Source: JAJCYK01 sp965212195 (GTDB taxonomy: Bacteria > Bacteroidota > Bacteroidia > Cytophagales > Cyclobacteriaceae). Taken from it: DNA of 64,000 nt. Below, piece after piece: positions 7,565 through 16,532 of this stretch. The notes under the pieces were generated by a model. That model had not been told where the DNA came from. It ran no database searches and was given only the letters and a program-made list of their open reading frames with translations. The stretch covers positions 62,001 through 126,000 of the forward strand of contig CBDBUW010000002.1 in the NCBI GenBank assembly GCA_965212195.1, in the 5' to 3' direction. The position numbers were made by a program, and so were the translations under genes. The stretch's first letter is position 1, and every line of letters begins with the position of its first letter.

Positions 7565-9034
7565 ATGTTCCTCGATTCCTCCAAATTCCTTTTCGAAGCA
7601 CTAACCTACGACGACGTATTACTCAGTCCGGGTTATTCCGAAGTACTGCCCCGCGATACCCAGGTCACCAGTAAACTTTCCCAAAATATCCATCTGAATA
7701 TTCCTTTTCTTTCTGCTGCAATGGATACAGTGACGGAGTCGGAATTGGCCATTTCTATGGCACTGGACGGTGGCATTGGGTTCATCCACAAGAACATGAG
7801 TAAAGAAGCCCAGGCGGACCAGGTCAGAAAGGTAAAACGTTCCCAAAGTGGTATGATCCTGGACCCCATAACCCTAAACGGTAAATCCACTCTCGGTGAT
7901 GCTGCCCAAATCATGAGGGAATTCAAGATTGGAGGGATCCCCATTATCAACAGTGACGGCAAACTGGCGGGGATCATTACCAACCGCGATCTACGATTCC
8001 AAAAGGACTTGAGCATTCCGGTGGTGGATATAATGACCAAGGAGGAGTTGGTAACCGCCGGAGAGGGTATAAGCTTAGAAGAAGCCGAAGAGATCCTTAT
8101 GGAGCACAAAATTGAAAAGCTTCCTATTGTGGATAAAGAAGGGAATTTGCGGGGGCTCATTACCTACAAGGACATTTTAAAGAACAGCGACCGCCCCAAC
8201 GCCTGTAAAGACCAATACGGTCGCCTGCGTGTAGGTGCGGCGGTAGGGGTCACCAAAGACACCATGGAACGCATTGAACTGCTCGTTGATGCCGGAGTAG
8301 ATGTAGTAACCATCGATACTGCCCACGGGCACTCCAAGGGAGTGATCAATGCCTTAAAAGAAGTGAGGAAAGCCTTCGGTGATTTAGAATTGATCGTAGG
8401 TAATGTGGCCACCGGTGAGGCGGCAAAAGCTTTGGCGGACGCCGGCGCCAACGCTGTGAAAGTAGGAGTTGGACCTGGGAGCATTTGTACCACCCGAGTG
8501 ATTGCCGGTGTGGGAGTACCCCAATTATCTGCTGTTTACCTGGCTGGCGAGGCTCTAAAATCTTATGACGTACCGGTAATTGCGGATGGCGGTATTCGTT
8601 TCTCCGGGGATGCTGTGAAAGCCCTGGCCGCCGGGGCCAGTAGTGTCATGATAGGCTCAATGCTGGCGGGTACCGAAGAAGCACCAGGAGAAGTGATCAT
8701 CTATGAGGGGCGAAAGTTTAAATCCTACCGGGGAATGGGATCAGTCGATGCTATGGAAGACGGATCAAAAGATCGCTATTTCCAGGACGCCGAAGACGAC
8801 CTCAAGAAATTAGTTCCGGAAGGGATCGTGGGCCGGGTACCCTATAAGGGCGACGTTTCGGAAGTGCTGTACCAAATGGTGGGAGGATTAAGAGCCGGAA
8901 TGGGGTATTGTGGAGCCAAGGACATCGATGCCCTTCATCAAGCGAAATTTGTCAAGATCACAAATGCAGGGGCTAGGGAAAGCCACCCCCATAATATTCA
9001 GATAACCCGGGAAGCTCCCAATTACAGCAGATAA
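7565..9034 (+). CDS. guaB: Inosine-5'-monophosphate dehydrogenase
   Basis: Oxidises IMP to XMP with NAD, the rate-limiting step towards GMP. The 489-residue protein has the TIM barrel with an inserted pair of CBS domains at about 95-205. The catalytic loop GPGSICTTR carries Cys308, and the flap and phosphate-binding glycines (ADGGIRFSGD, IGSMLAGTEE) are all present. The start at 7565 (MFLDSSKFLFEALTYDDV) fits the family; an upstream in-frame ATG at 7415 would add 50 residues of non-conserved sequence and lies in the divergent pnuC-like gene. A perfect hairpin abuts the start codon. Confidence 0.96.
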   Translation: MFLDSSKFLFEALTYDDVLLSPGYSEVLPRDTQVTSKLSQNIHLNIPFLSAAMDTVTESELAISMALDGGIGFIHKNMSKEAQADQVRKVKRSQSGMILDPITLNGKSTLGDAAQIMREFKIGGIPIINSDGKLAGIITNRDLRFQKDLSIPVVDIMTKEELVTAGEGISLEEAEEILMEHKIEKLPIVDKEGNLRGLITYKDILKNSDRPNACKDQYGRLRVGAAVGVTKDTMERIELLVDAGVDVVTIDTAHGHSKGVINALKEVRKAFGDLELIVGNVATGEAAKALADAGANAVKVGVGPGSICTTRVIAGVGVPQLSAVYLAGEALKSYDVPVIADGGIRFSGDAVKALAAGASSVMIGSMLAGTEEAPGEVIIYEGRKFKSYRGMGSVDAMEDGSKDRYFQDAEDDLKKLVPEGIVGRVPYKGDVSEVLYQMVGGLRAGMGYCGAKDIDALHQAKFVKITNAGARESHPHNIQITREAPNYSR

Positions 9035-9077
9035 GGTAAATTTCAAATACCCATCAAAAACCCCCTCTGCACCGGTA

Positions 9078-9108
9078 TTGGAGCGGAGACGTATAACCAA
9101 TATATTTC
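9078..9108 (+). promoter_or_regulatory. Candidate promoter of the partner-switching genes
   Basis: TTG at 9078-9080, 20 bases, then TATATTTC at 9101-9108, a seven-of-eight match to TAnnTTTG. The 117-base gap between guaB and the phosphatase gene holds no other clear signal. Confidence 0.35.
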
Positions 9109-9151
9109 GTAAATTGCGTGCTGATTTTTTTGTCTTCAATTTTTCCAATAA

Positions 9152-11206
9152 ATGTCACCAAAAAGTACCGTTAGACTTACCACCTTTACTGCGGTTTTAG
9201 CCTGGATCGCACTTACGGTAGTCGATCTGTTTTTGGGATTTGAGTTGAAGAACAACGTTAATACGGGAGTCCCGAATTTCCTGTCGGGAACCTTCCTTAC
9301 CGTTTACATCGTGGCCTTGTTCTATTTCTACAAGCAAAAAGTTGAGAATGCCGATAGTATCAACTTCATTGATCTGCTGTGGCGGGTATTCGTTACGGGA
9401 TTAGTAGCCACTATTGTTTCAGTTTTTATTCAGTTCTTCCTGTCATTTATTGCCGGCACCAAGCTAGGGGAGCATGAACTGATGCAAAGCTTCTTCTACC
9501 ATATTAACCTGGGTTTAATTCTGGCTTTCGTGATCTCCACCTACATGGTATGGAAAAAGTTAATTCTCTACCAGAAAACGAAATCCCTGATCAGGACCTG
9601 GCAAGTGTTTGAATACTCATTCCTGGTAAGTTTACTTTTTTATTTTCTCCCCTATCAGTTTTTTGATATCCCTTTCACGGTGGTATTCGCTTTTTTGGTT
9701 AGCCTGGGATTGATCGTATCACTAAACCTGAAATGGGTAGCCTATTTGAATTTCAAACAGAAATGGAAGAGCATTTTACTGGTACTGTTGGTAATCCTCT
9801 ACCTCACGTATTTCCTGGTGTATATTATCCGCAATTCAGGTAATGGCATCCTCATATCGGACCTGATCAACCATGTTTCGGTATTAGCAGTATTTGCGTT
9901 TATTCTTTTTTATGCCATCGCCTCTTTGTTGGTTACTCTATTTAATTTACCTACCACCTCAGTATTTGAGCAGAAACTTGAAGAAGTGGTAAATTTTCAA
10001 AGGTTAAGCCAGTCTAACCAGACCGGCCAAAACCAGGATGAGATCTTCGAATTGTTATTGGACAGTTCCATGAGCGCTACATTTGCCAGTGCTGCCTGGT
10101 TCGAGCCCAATAGTCAAACCGAATCCATAAAGTTGATCCGCAAAAATATTCCTAATAATAAAGTCCAGGAGGTCAAGGACACCTTCAATAATCAACGATT
10201 AAAGAAAACTGTACTGCCTGCCTTCCGCAATATCAGAGGTGGAGATGACAGCACGTTAATCGAAAACATCAGTGATTCTGCCTTTAAATCTATCCTGGTG
10301 TATCCTTTGGAAGTACAGAATGAGAAAATTGGCACTATGGTGCTGTTAAAGGAAGTATCGGATGGATTTAATAAGGACGGGATCAATATTGTCAATACAT
10401 TTGGCAATCAGGCGGCAGTATCTATTGAGAATTACCGCTTACTGCAAAGCGCCATCGAGAATGAACGCTATCAGGAAGAGCTGAATATTGCCAAGCGCGT
10501 GCATGAAAGCCTGCTGCCTTCAAAACTGGAATCCAACGATCATTTCGATATCTCTGCCTTCTCCGGAGCTGCCGATGAAGTAGGCGGCGATTATTTTGAC
10601 TTCCATAGAATTTCAGAAGACAAACTGGTGTTGGTAATTGGCGACGTTTCTGGTAAAGGAACCTCAGCCGCCTTCAATATGTCTCAAATGAAGGGAGTAT
10701 TTCACAGCCTGGCACAGTTGGACCTCAGTCCGGAGGAGTTTTTGGGTAGAGCTAATGACGCTTTGAGCCGCTGTTTGGAGCGTACTTCCTTTATTACATT
10801 ATCGTACTACGTGGTAGATACCGCTTTGAAATCCCTTGAATTCAGCCGGGCTGGACACTGTCCTAGTATATTTTATAAACAATCACAAAATGAAGTGCAA
10901 CTGATAAAAAGTAAGGGTTTGGGATTGGGAATAATACGCAATCAGGAGTACTGCAAATATATTGAAACCAACAAATTAAACTATTCTTCCGGAGATTTGT
11001 TAGTGCTGTATACCGATGGCATTACTGAAGCCAAAAATCCTGCAAATGAAGAGTTCGGTTACCACCGACTGCAACAAGTTGTGCAGAATAACGTAGAGAA
11101 ATCCGCGAAGGAGCTGCAAGATATTATTATTGATACTTTATATGATTTTACTCAAACTAAGCACATAGAGGACGATTATACCACTATGATCCTGAAGTTT
11201 AAGTAA
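9152..11206 (+). CDS. Membrane-anchored GAF and PP2C (SpoIIE/RsbU-type) serine phosphatase
   Basis: A 684-residue signalling phosphatase. About eight hydrophobic segments fill residues 1-270, a GAF-like sensor follows (about 290-430), then a short coiled linker (ENERYQEELNIAKRVHESLLP, typical of RsbU-type proteins) and a PP2C domain. Metal-binding and catalytic motifs are intact: VGGDYFDF, GDVSGKG (about 497), GHCPS (about 568), LYTDGITEA (about 620) and EDDYTTMIL near the end. It presumably dephosphorylates the STAS protein encoded 35 bases downstream and thereby controls the RsbW-like kinase encoded third. The signal sensed by the membrane region is unknown. Confidence 0.9.
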   Translation: MSPKSTVRLTTFTAVLAWIALTVVDLFLGFELKNNVNTGVPNFLSGTFLTVYIVALFYFYKQKVENADSINFIDLLWRVFVTGLVATIVSVFIQFFLSFIAGTKLGEHELMQSFFYHINLGLILAFVISTYMVWKKLILYQKTKSLIRTWQVFEYSFLVSLLFYFLPYQFFDIPFTVVFAFLVSLGLIVSLNLKWVAYLNFKQKWKSILLVLLVILYLTYFLVYIIRNSGNGILISDLINHVSVLAVFAFILFYAIASLLVTLFNLPTTSVFEQKLEEVVNFQRLSQSNQTGQNQDEIFELLLDSSMSATFASAAWFEPNSQTESIKLIRKNIPNNKVQEVKDTFNNQRLKKTVLPAFRNIRGGDDSTLIENISDSAFKSILVYPLEVQNEKIGTMVLLKEVSDGFNKDGINIVNTFGNQAAVSIENYRLLQSAIENERYQEELNIAKRVHESLLPSKLESNDHFDISAFSGAADEVGGDYFDFHRISEDKLVLVIGDVSGKGTSAAFNMSQMKGVFHSLAQLDLSPEEFLGRANDALSRCLERTSFITLSYYVVDTALKSLEFSRAGHCPSIFYKQSQNEVQLIKSKGLGLGIIRNQEYCKYIETNKLNYSSGDLLVLYTDGITEAKNPANEEFGYHRLQQVVQNNVEKSAKELQDIIIDTLYDFTQTKHIEDDYTTMILKFK

Positions 11207-11241
11207 AAACCCAAACTAACGTTAACCGTTATTACTATTAT

Positions 11242-11580
11242 ATGCATATATCGAGTGTTTTAGAGGAAGACCACTACATTATCACCATCAATGGTGATGT
11301 AGATGCCAGTTCTTCCATTCACCTTGACGAGGCTATGAATGAGGCCATTCATGGCGGGCATTCCAAGATTTTAATTGACTGCAGTGCTTTAAATTATATT
11401 TCCTCTGCAGGTCTGGGCGTTTTCATGTCCTACCTGGAAGAGCTCAAAGCTAAAAATATCCATATGGTATTGTTCGGCTTGAGTGAAAAAGTGGAAAATG
11501 TCTTTAAGGTACTGGGGTTGGACCAGCTGCTTAACATACAACCCAGTAAGGATCAGGCTAAGCAAGAATTCCATGGATAA
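11242..11580 (+). CDS. STAS-domain anti-anti-sigma factor (SpoIIAA/RsbV-like)
   Basis: A 112-residue single STAS domain. The conserved phosphorylation segment YISSAGLGVFMSYLEEL contains the serine that RsbW-type kinases phosphorylate and PP2C phosphatases release. The unphosphorylated form would bind and sequester the kinase encoded next, whose start overlaps its stop by 8 bases. Family identity is clear; the final target of the switch is not. Confidence 0.92.
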   Translation: MHISSVLEEDHYIITINGDVDASSSIHLDEAMNEAIHGGHSKILIDCSALNYISSAGLGVFMSYLEELKAKNIHMVLFGLSEKVENVFKVLGLDQLLNIQPSKDQAKQEFHG

Positions 11581-11992
11581 TCAATTAAAAGTAAACTGCC
11601 AGAAAGAGCGGCTTCGGGATGTGCGGGTGTTTGTAGAAAAACATTTAAAAAAACACGGAGTTCCGGAGGTGGAAGTGGGTAAAATGGTATTGGCAGTCGA
11701 CGAGGTATGTGCCAACCTCATGATTCACTCTCATAACTGCGACCCCCGGAAGCACATTGGCATCAAAATTAAAGTGAAACATGGTAAAGAAGTGGTTTTT
11801 GATATCTCCGATTACGGTGTCGGTTTCAACTTCTGTCATTACAAAGAACCTTCAATTGACGACATTATTAAACAAAAGAAAAAGGGTGGGGTAGGATTGA
11901 TCCTGGTGAAAAGGATCATGGATCATATGGAGTTCATCAGAAAGCACAACCGCAACGTATACCGGCTGGTTAAACGATTACAAGCCGCATAA
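11573..11992 (+). CDS. Anti-sigma regulatory factor-type serine kinase (RsbW-like HATPase)
   Basis: A 139-residue GHKL ATPase. The N box (VDEVCANLMIHSH), the ATP-lid Gly motif DYGVGF and GGVGLILVKRIMD are all intact, so kinase activity is likely. The start at 11573 (MDNQLKVNCQKE) is preferred over an upstream frame because it overlaps the STAS stop, as usual in rsbV-rsbW pairs. No sigma-factor gene is adjacent, and Bacteroidota lack sigma B, so the protein it restrains must be encoded elsewhere or be of another kind. Confidence 0.9.
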   Translation: MDNQLKVNCQKERLRDVRVFVEKHLKKHGVPEVEVGKMVLAVDEVCANLMIHSHNCDPRKHIGIKIKVKHGKEVVFDISDYGVGFNFCHYKEPSIDDIIKQKKKGGVGLILVKRIMDHMEFIRKHNRNVYRLVKRLQAA

Positions 11993-12081
11993 ACCCCTCA
12001 TTTTAACATTTTTTGACATCAGGCTAACCCCAGGTCTGTAAAAAAATCGTTAAACTTGCAGATAAATTTTTTAGCATCCAG

Positions 12082-14331
12082 GTGAATTTCCATAACATTA
12101 CCAGAATCAGCCTTAATATATTGGTGTTGAGTTGCTTGGCTTACGGTTGCTCTACCATAAAAAGCACCGGATCTCAAGAGATCATTACCATCGACCAGCG
12201 CTCCGTAACCACGGAGGAGTTCCTTTATGTTTTTGAGAAAAACAATCTGAATCAGAATCTGGAAGTGGTTACTGAGGACGACGTAAGGGATTATTTGGAC
12301 CTGTTTATCAATTTTAAACTCAAAGTCCATGAAGCGGAGGCCCAAGGACTTCATCAGGATCCTGACTTTGTCAGTGAACTTGAAGGTTATCGCAAGCAGC
12401 TCGCTCGACCTTACCTTACCGAAACTCAGTTCATGGATTCCTTGGTAAAGGTTACTTATAACCGCTTGGGCGAAGAGGTTAGTGCCTCCCACCTATTGAT
12501 CAGGGTAGCGGAAGATGCAAGCCCAGCTGATACCTTGGTGGCCTACCGCAAGATCGAAGAAATACGGGCAAGGGTAGATGCTGGAGGTGATTTTAACAGC
12601 TTGGCTCAGCAATTTTCAGAAGACCCCTCTGCCAGTCAAAATGGGGGCCATTTAGGATATTTCTCCGCTATGCAGATGGTATTTGATTTTGAAAATGCGG
12701 CTTATGGACTCAACGTGAATGAGGTTTCAGCTCCGGTGAGGACCCGCTTTGGCTATCATTTAATTAAGGTACATGACAGGCGAGCTTCCCAGGGAAAGAT
12801 CCAGGTGGCCCACATTCTGATCAGGGCAAACCCCGCCATTCCAGCTCAGGATTCACTGACCGCTGCGGAAAAAGCCTTAGAAATATACCGGTTGGCCCAA
12901 AAAGGTGAAGATTGGGACCTGCTTTGCCGGCAGTTTTCCGAAGACACCAGCACCAAATTAAAAGGAGGATCCCTTCCCTGGTTTAAAACTGGGGATCTCA
13001 GCAATATCCCGGCTTTTGAAAAAGCCGCCTTTGCGTTGGTGGATGTTAATGAAATTTCTCAACCTGTTAAAACTCCTTATGGATGGCACGTCATACGTCT
13101 GGAAAATCGGCAGGGTTTGGAGCCTTTTGAGGAATTGGAGCCGCGGATTAGAGCTAACCTCACCCGCAACTCCAGGGGAGACCTCAACCAACAGGCCCTG
13201 ATTAAAAGGCTAAAAGCGGAAAATAACTTCCAGGAAATGCCTCAAGCCCTGGACATTGCTTTAACACATGCTACAGATTCACTTTTACAAGGAATTTGGC
13301 AGTCCGATCCCGCCTGGAATGACCAAGCCAATACCTTGTTCTCAATTAATGAAATGTCTGTTACCCTGGGTGATTTTTATAAGTATCTTGAATCCAATCA
13401 ACCCTTTCAAAAAGGAAATTCAGCTGCTCAGAAAATGACAGGGGCCTACAGCCGATTCAGCGAGGACCGGCTCATAAGCTATGAAGAGAAAAATCTGTCC
13501 ACCAAGTACCCGGAATACCGTCTACTTTCGCAGGAATATCGAGATGGTCTGTTATTGTTTCAACTGATGGAAGATAAGGTTTGGAATAAGGCCGTAGAAG
13601 ACTCGGCCGGGCTCAATAGTTTTTTTGCTCAAAACCGGCAATTATATCAATGGGGGCCACGTGCACAAGCTACTATTTTCAATGCAATAGATAAACAAAC
13701 ATTGGACCAGGTAGTGAAATTCCTGAATGAAGGCAGCATGGAATATTTAAAGTATGATTTTTCAGGATCAGATTTGTCGCTCAACAGAGCGCAAATCAAA
13801 ATACTGGACAATATCGCTCGTCAATTGAAACAGGGATCCAAGCGGTACCTGGTTATGGAGTACCCAGATGATGCCCAGAGCAAAAAAGTTCGCGACCTGC
13901 TGATGACCCACTTGACAAATTACAAAGTTGCTGATCGTGTTAAGGAAAGTAATTCAGGTAATCATCAAGGATTTATCGCCTATGTGGCGAGCCGTTCTCC
14001 CCAGGATCTGGCCACAAGGTTAAATGAAAAACAGCCCCTTACACTACAAATTGAGAATGGACGTTTTCAAAAAGGCGATAATCCTATCGTGGATGAGGTC
14101 CCCTGGCAGCAAGGACAGAGAGTAGTGGAAAAAGACGGCCGATTTATATTGGTCAATATTGAGCAAGTGCTGCCTGCTGGAAACCAGGAATTGAGCGAGA
14201 TCAAAGGACGGGTTATTTCCGATTATCAAGTGGAGCTGGAAAAGCAGTGGTTGGATGAATTGAAGAATAAATACCAGGTTACCATTAACGAAAAAGCTGT
14301 TAAGAATGTGTATGAAATGTATGAAAAATAG
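12082..14331 (+). CDS. Parvulin-type peptidyl-prolyl isomerase, large two-domain form
   Basis: A 749-residue periplasmic folding factor. A GTG start gives MNFHNITRIS followed by a hydrophobic stretch ending in LAYGC, a near-lipobox, so it may be a lipoprotein. A SurA-like N-terminal helical region (about 35-130) precedes two parvulin domains (ASHLLIRV ... FGYHLIKVHDR and VAHILIRA ... YGWHVIRLENR, about 130-355). The C-terminal half has no recognisable domain. It is the first of three tandem SurA-family genes, overlapping the next by 11-26 bases. A role in outer-membrane protein biogenesis is inferred from the family. Confidence 0.88.
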   Translation: MNFHNITRISLNILVLSCLAYGCSTIKSTGSQEIITIDQRSVTTEEFLYVFEKNNLNQNLEVVTEDDVRDYLDLFINFKLKVHEAEAQGLHQDPDFVSELEGYRKQLARPYLTETQFMDSLVKVTYNRLGEEVSASHLLIRVAEDASPADTLVAYRKIEEIRARVDAGGDFNSLAQQFSEDPSASQNGGHLGYFSAMQMVFDFENAAYGLNVNEVSAPVRTRFGYHLIKVHDRRASQGKIQVAHILIRANPAIPAQDSLTAAEKALEIYRLAQKGEDWDLLCRQFSEDTSTKLKGGSLPWFKTGDLSNIPAFEKAAFALVDVNEISQPVKTPYGWHVIRLENRQGLEPFEELEPRIRANLTRNSRGDLNQQALIKRLKAENNFQEMPQALDIALTHATDSLLQGIWQSDPAWNDQANTLFSINEMSVTLGDFYKYLESNQPFQKGNSAAQKMTGAYSRFSEDRLISYEEKNLSTKYPEYRLLSQEYRDGLLLFQLMEDKVWNKAVEDSAGLNSFFAQNRQLYQWGPRAQATIFNAIDKQTLDQVVKFLNEGSMEYLKYDFSGSDLSLNRAQIKILDNIARQLKQGSKRYLVMEYPDDAQSKKVRDLLMTHLTNYKVADRVKESNSGNHQGFIAYVASRSPQDLATRLNEKQPLTLQIENGRFQKGDNPIVDEVPWQQGQRVVEKDGRFILVNIEQVLPAGNQELSEIKGRVISDYQVELEKQWLDELKNKYQVTINEKAVKNVYEMYEK

Positions 14332-15199
14332 CTTTGTGATGTTGCTGGCCAGTTTAGCCCTCGGTGGCTGCGACCTGTTCAAAATCAAAGAAGAACCTCC
14401 ACAGATGGAGGCTGATAAAGCCGCAGTGGCCAGGGTTTTCCAAAATTTCCTGTACGAAGAGGATCTGGAAGGATTGACCAGCGAGGCCATCAACTCTGAA
14501 GACAGCACCGATATTAGCGACCGTTATGTGAGAAGCTGGATCCAAAAACAGCTGTTGCTCAACAAGGCTTCTGACGAGATCGATTTTGACGAAGCGGAGT
14601 TACAGCGAAAAATTCTGGATTACCGTTATGCCTTGATGGTGCATGAATACAAGCAACTCCACATTGACCAGAATCTGCGCACTGAGGTCTCGGAAGAAGA
14701 AATACAGCAGTATTACAACAATCATCAGGATAATTTTGAGCTGAAGCAGAACATTATCAGGGGTCTTTTTATTAAACTACCAGCAGAAGCACCCCGAATT
14801 TCTAAGGTAGGAAAGCTGATCCGATCCAAAAAACCCGATGATCGCGATGAACTAGCCTCCTATTGTTATCAATTTGCCAGTTTTTATTCTATTGAAGATA
14901 CCGTGTGGTTGAACTTTGATGATGTGATAAAGAATACGCCCCTATCCAGCATCCCTAACCAGGAACAGTATCTTAAATCCAATAAATACGTAGAAACTAA
15001 TGATCAGAATTTCAAGTATTTCCTGTATATATATGAGTACAAGATAACCGACCAGATCTCCCCTCTGGAATTTGTAAGGGACAACATCGCGGAAATAATT
15101 GTTAATAGAAGGAAGATCGCACTGGCTAATAAACTTGAAAGTGACATTTATACCCAAGCATTGAACAATAATGATTTCGAGATATTTAATGAGGAATAG
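14321..15199 (+). CDS. SurA-like lipoprotein lacking parvulin domains
   Basis: A 292-residue protein. MKNSFVMLLASLALGGC is a clear lipoprotein signal with the lipobox LGGC. The body resembles the N- and C-terminal helical chaperone part of SurA/PpiC proteins (VRSWIQKQLLLNKA, EEEIQQYYNNHQDNFEL), but no parvulin fold is visible. Starts at 14306 and 14312 are also possible; 14321 puts Met directly before the signal peptide. It overlaps both neighbouring SurA-family genes, so the three are translated together. Likely a chaperone partner rather than an enzyme. Confidence 0.75.
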   Translation: MKNSFVMLLASLALGGCDLFKIKEEPPQMEADKAAVARVFQNFLYEEDLEGLTSEAINSEDSTDISDRYVRSWIQKQLLLNKASDEIDFDEAELQRKILDYRYALMVHEYKQLHIDQNLRTEVSEEEIQQYYNNHQDNFELKQNIIRGLFIKLPAEAPRISKVGKLIRSKKPDDRDELASYCYQFASFYSIEDTVWLNFDDVIKNTPLSSIPNQEQYLKSNKYVETNDQNFKYFLYIYEYKITDQISPLEFVRDNIAEIIVNRRKIALANKLESDIYTQALNNNDFEIFNEE

Positions 15200-16511
15200 T
15201 CTAATTGCCATCTTGATGGCACTGGCTCCGGTGGTCAATGCCCAGGATAAAGGAGTAGTCATCGACAAGATCATCGCAAAGGTGGATGATAAGATGGTTT
15301 TAAAATCCGACCTGGAAGCAGCTTATTTGCAGTATTTATCCAGCGGGCAACCCACTAACACCAATACAAAATGCGGACTCCTAGAAAGCCTGGTAGTAAA
15401 CAAATTACTGGTAGCCAAAGCAGAGATCGATTCTGTAATAGTAACGGAGATTGAAGTGGAGCAAAACCTCAATCAGCGGGTTCAAATGATCCTCTCGCGA
15501 TTCGGAGGCGACCCGGCAGCATTAGAGAGTTATTATGGTAAATCCATGGATCAAATACAAGATGAGATCCGTGCCGACGTGAGAGAGCAGCTAATCGTCC
15601 AGCGCATGCAAGGTACCATTACCGCGGATCTCAGCGTGACACCTGCTGAAGTTCAAGCCTTTTTTAACCGAATACCTAAAGACAGTCTCCCTTATTTCTC
15701 AGCGGAAGTTTCCGTAGGACAGATCGTAAAAATTCCGGAGATCGGAAGAGCCCAGAAAGATAGGGCCCGAGAACAGCTGCTTTCTTATAAAAAGCGCGTG
15801 GAGGCCGGAGAATCATTTGAAACACTAGCGCAAAGGTACTCACAAGGCCCCTCAGCTCCCAAGGGAGGCAACCTGGGATTCCAGTATCGTGGCAACCTGG
15901 TACCGGCCTATGAAGCTGCGGCCCTGCAACTGGAGCCCGGCCAGATCAGCGATCCCGTAGAATCGGAATTCGGATTTCATTTAATCCAACTTATTGAAAG
16001 AAGAGGTAATGAGTACAACAGCCGCCACATCCTTCTGCAATTAGAGCCTTCCGAAGAAGACCTGGAGGAGGTTCGGGTATACCTGGACAGTTTACGCACT
16101 GTCATCATCACGGATAGCCTTTCGTTTGAAAAGATCGCCAAAGAATATAGCGATGATCAACTCACCGCCTCCAATGGTGGATTCATGATGGGTGAAACCG
16201 GCTCTGCTTTTGTGGCCACAGATCAACTGGACTTCGAAACATTCCTAACACTGGATACCATGAAGCTGGGAAATATCACCGCCCCCCTCAGCTATAGATT
16301 GGAAGATGGAAAAGATGCCATGCGTATCCTTTACTATAAAGACAAAATTAAGCCCCACCAGGCCAATCTGTTGGACGACTACCAAAAAATATCTAACGCC
16401 GCACTAGCAGAAAAAAGAAATCGTATACTAAATTCATGGTTCGACAATGCCCGCGATGATGTATTCATTCGTATCGACGATGAATACAATAATTGCCAAA
16501 TCCTGCAATGA
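15189..16511 (+). CDS. surA: Periplasmic chaperone and peptidyl-prolyl isomerase SurA
   Basis: A 440-residue protein with a Sec signal peptide (MRNSLIAILMALAPVVNAQ), the SurA N-terminal helical domain (VDKMVLKSDLEAAYLQY region, about 25-160), and two parvulin domains at about 165-280 (YSQGPSAPKGGNLGF ... FGFHLIQLIERRG) and 285-390 (SRHILLQL ... YSDDQLTASNGGF). SurA escorts unfolded outer-membrane proteins to BamA, which is encoded in this window at 47-50 kb. The start at 15189 overlaps the preceding lipoprotein gene by 11 bases; the longer frame from 15171 would spoil the signal peptide. Confidence 0.9.
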   Translation: MRNSLIAILMALAPVVNAQDKGVVIDKIIAKVDDKMVLKSDLEAAYLQYLSSGQPTNTNTKCGLLESLVVNKLLVAKAEIDSVIVTEIEVEQNLNQRVQMILSRFGGDPAALESYYGKSMDQIQDEIRADVREQLIVQRMQGTITADLSVTPAEVQAFFNRIPKDSLPYFSAEVSVGQIVKIPEIGRAQKDRAREQLLSYKKRVEAGESFETLAQRYSQGPSAPKGGNLGFQYRGNLVPAYEAAALQLEPGQISDPVESEFGFHLIQLIERRGNEYNSRHILLQLEPSEEDLEEVRVYLDSLRTVIITDSLSFEKIAKEYSDDQLTASNGGFMMGETGSAFVATDQLDFETFLTLDTMKLGNITAPLSYRLEDGKDAMRILYYKDKIKPHQANLLDDYQKISNAALAEKRNRILNSWFDNARDDVFIRIDDEYNNCQILQ

Positions 16512-16532
16512 TCATGACTAATACTCAAATTT

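Noticed and set aside
7633..8493. Antisense open frames of 175 and 109 codons in guaB
   Set aside because: Ser/Pro-rich products typical of reverse-strand shadows of a conserved gene, with no start signal.
11993..12081. Promoter-like TAAACTTG before the first parvulin gene
   Set aside because: Only seven of eight bases match and the nearest TTG is about 35 bases away, so I did not list it.
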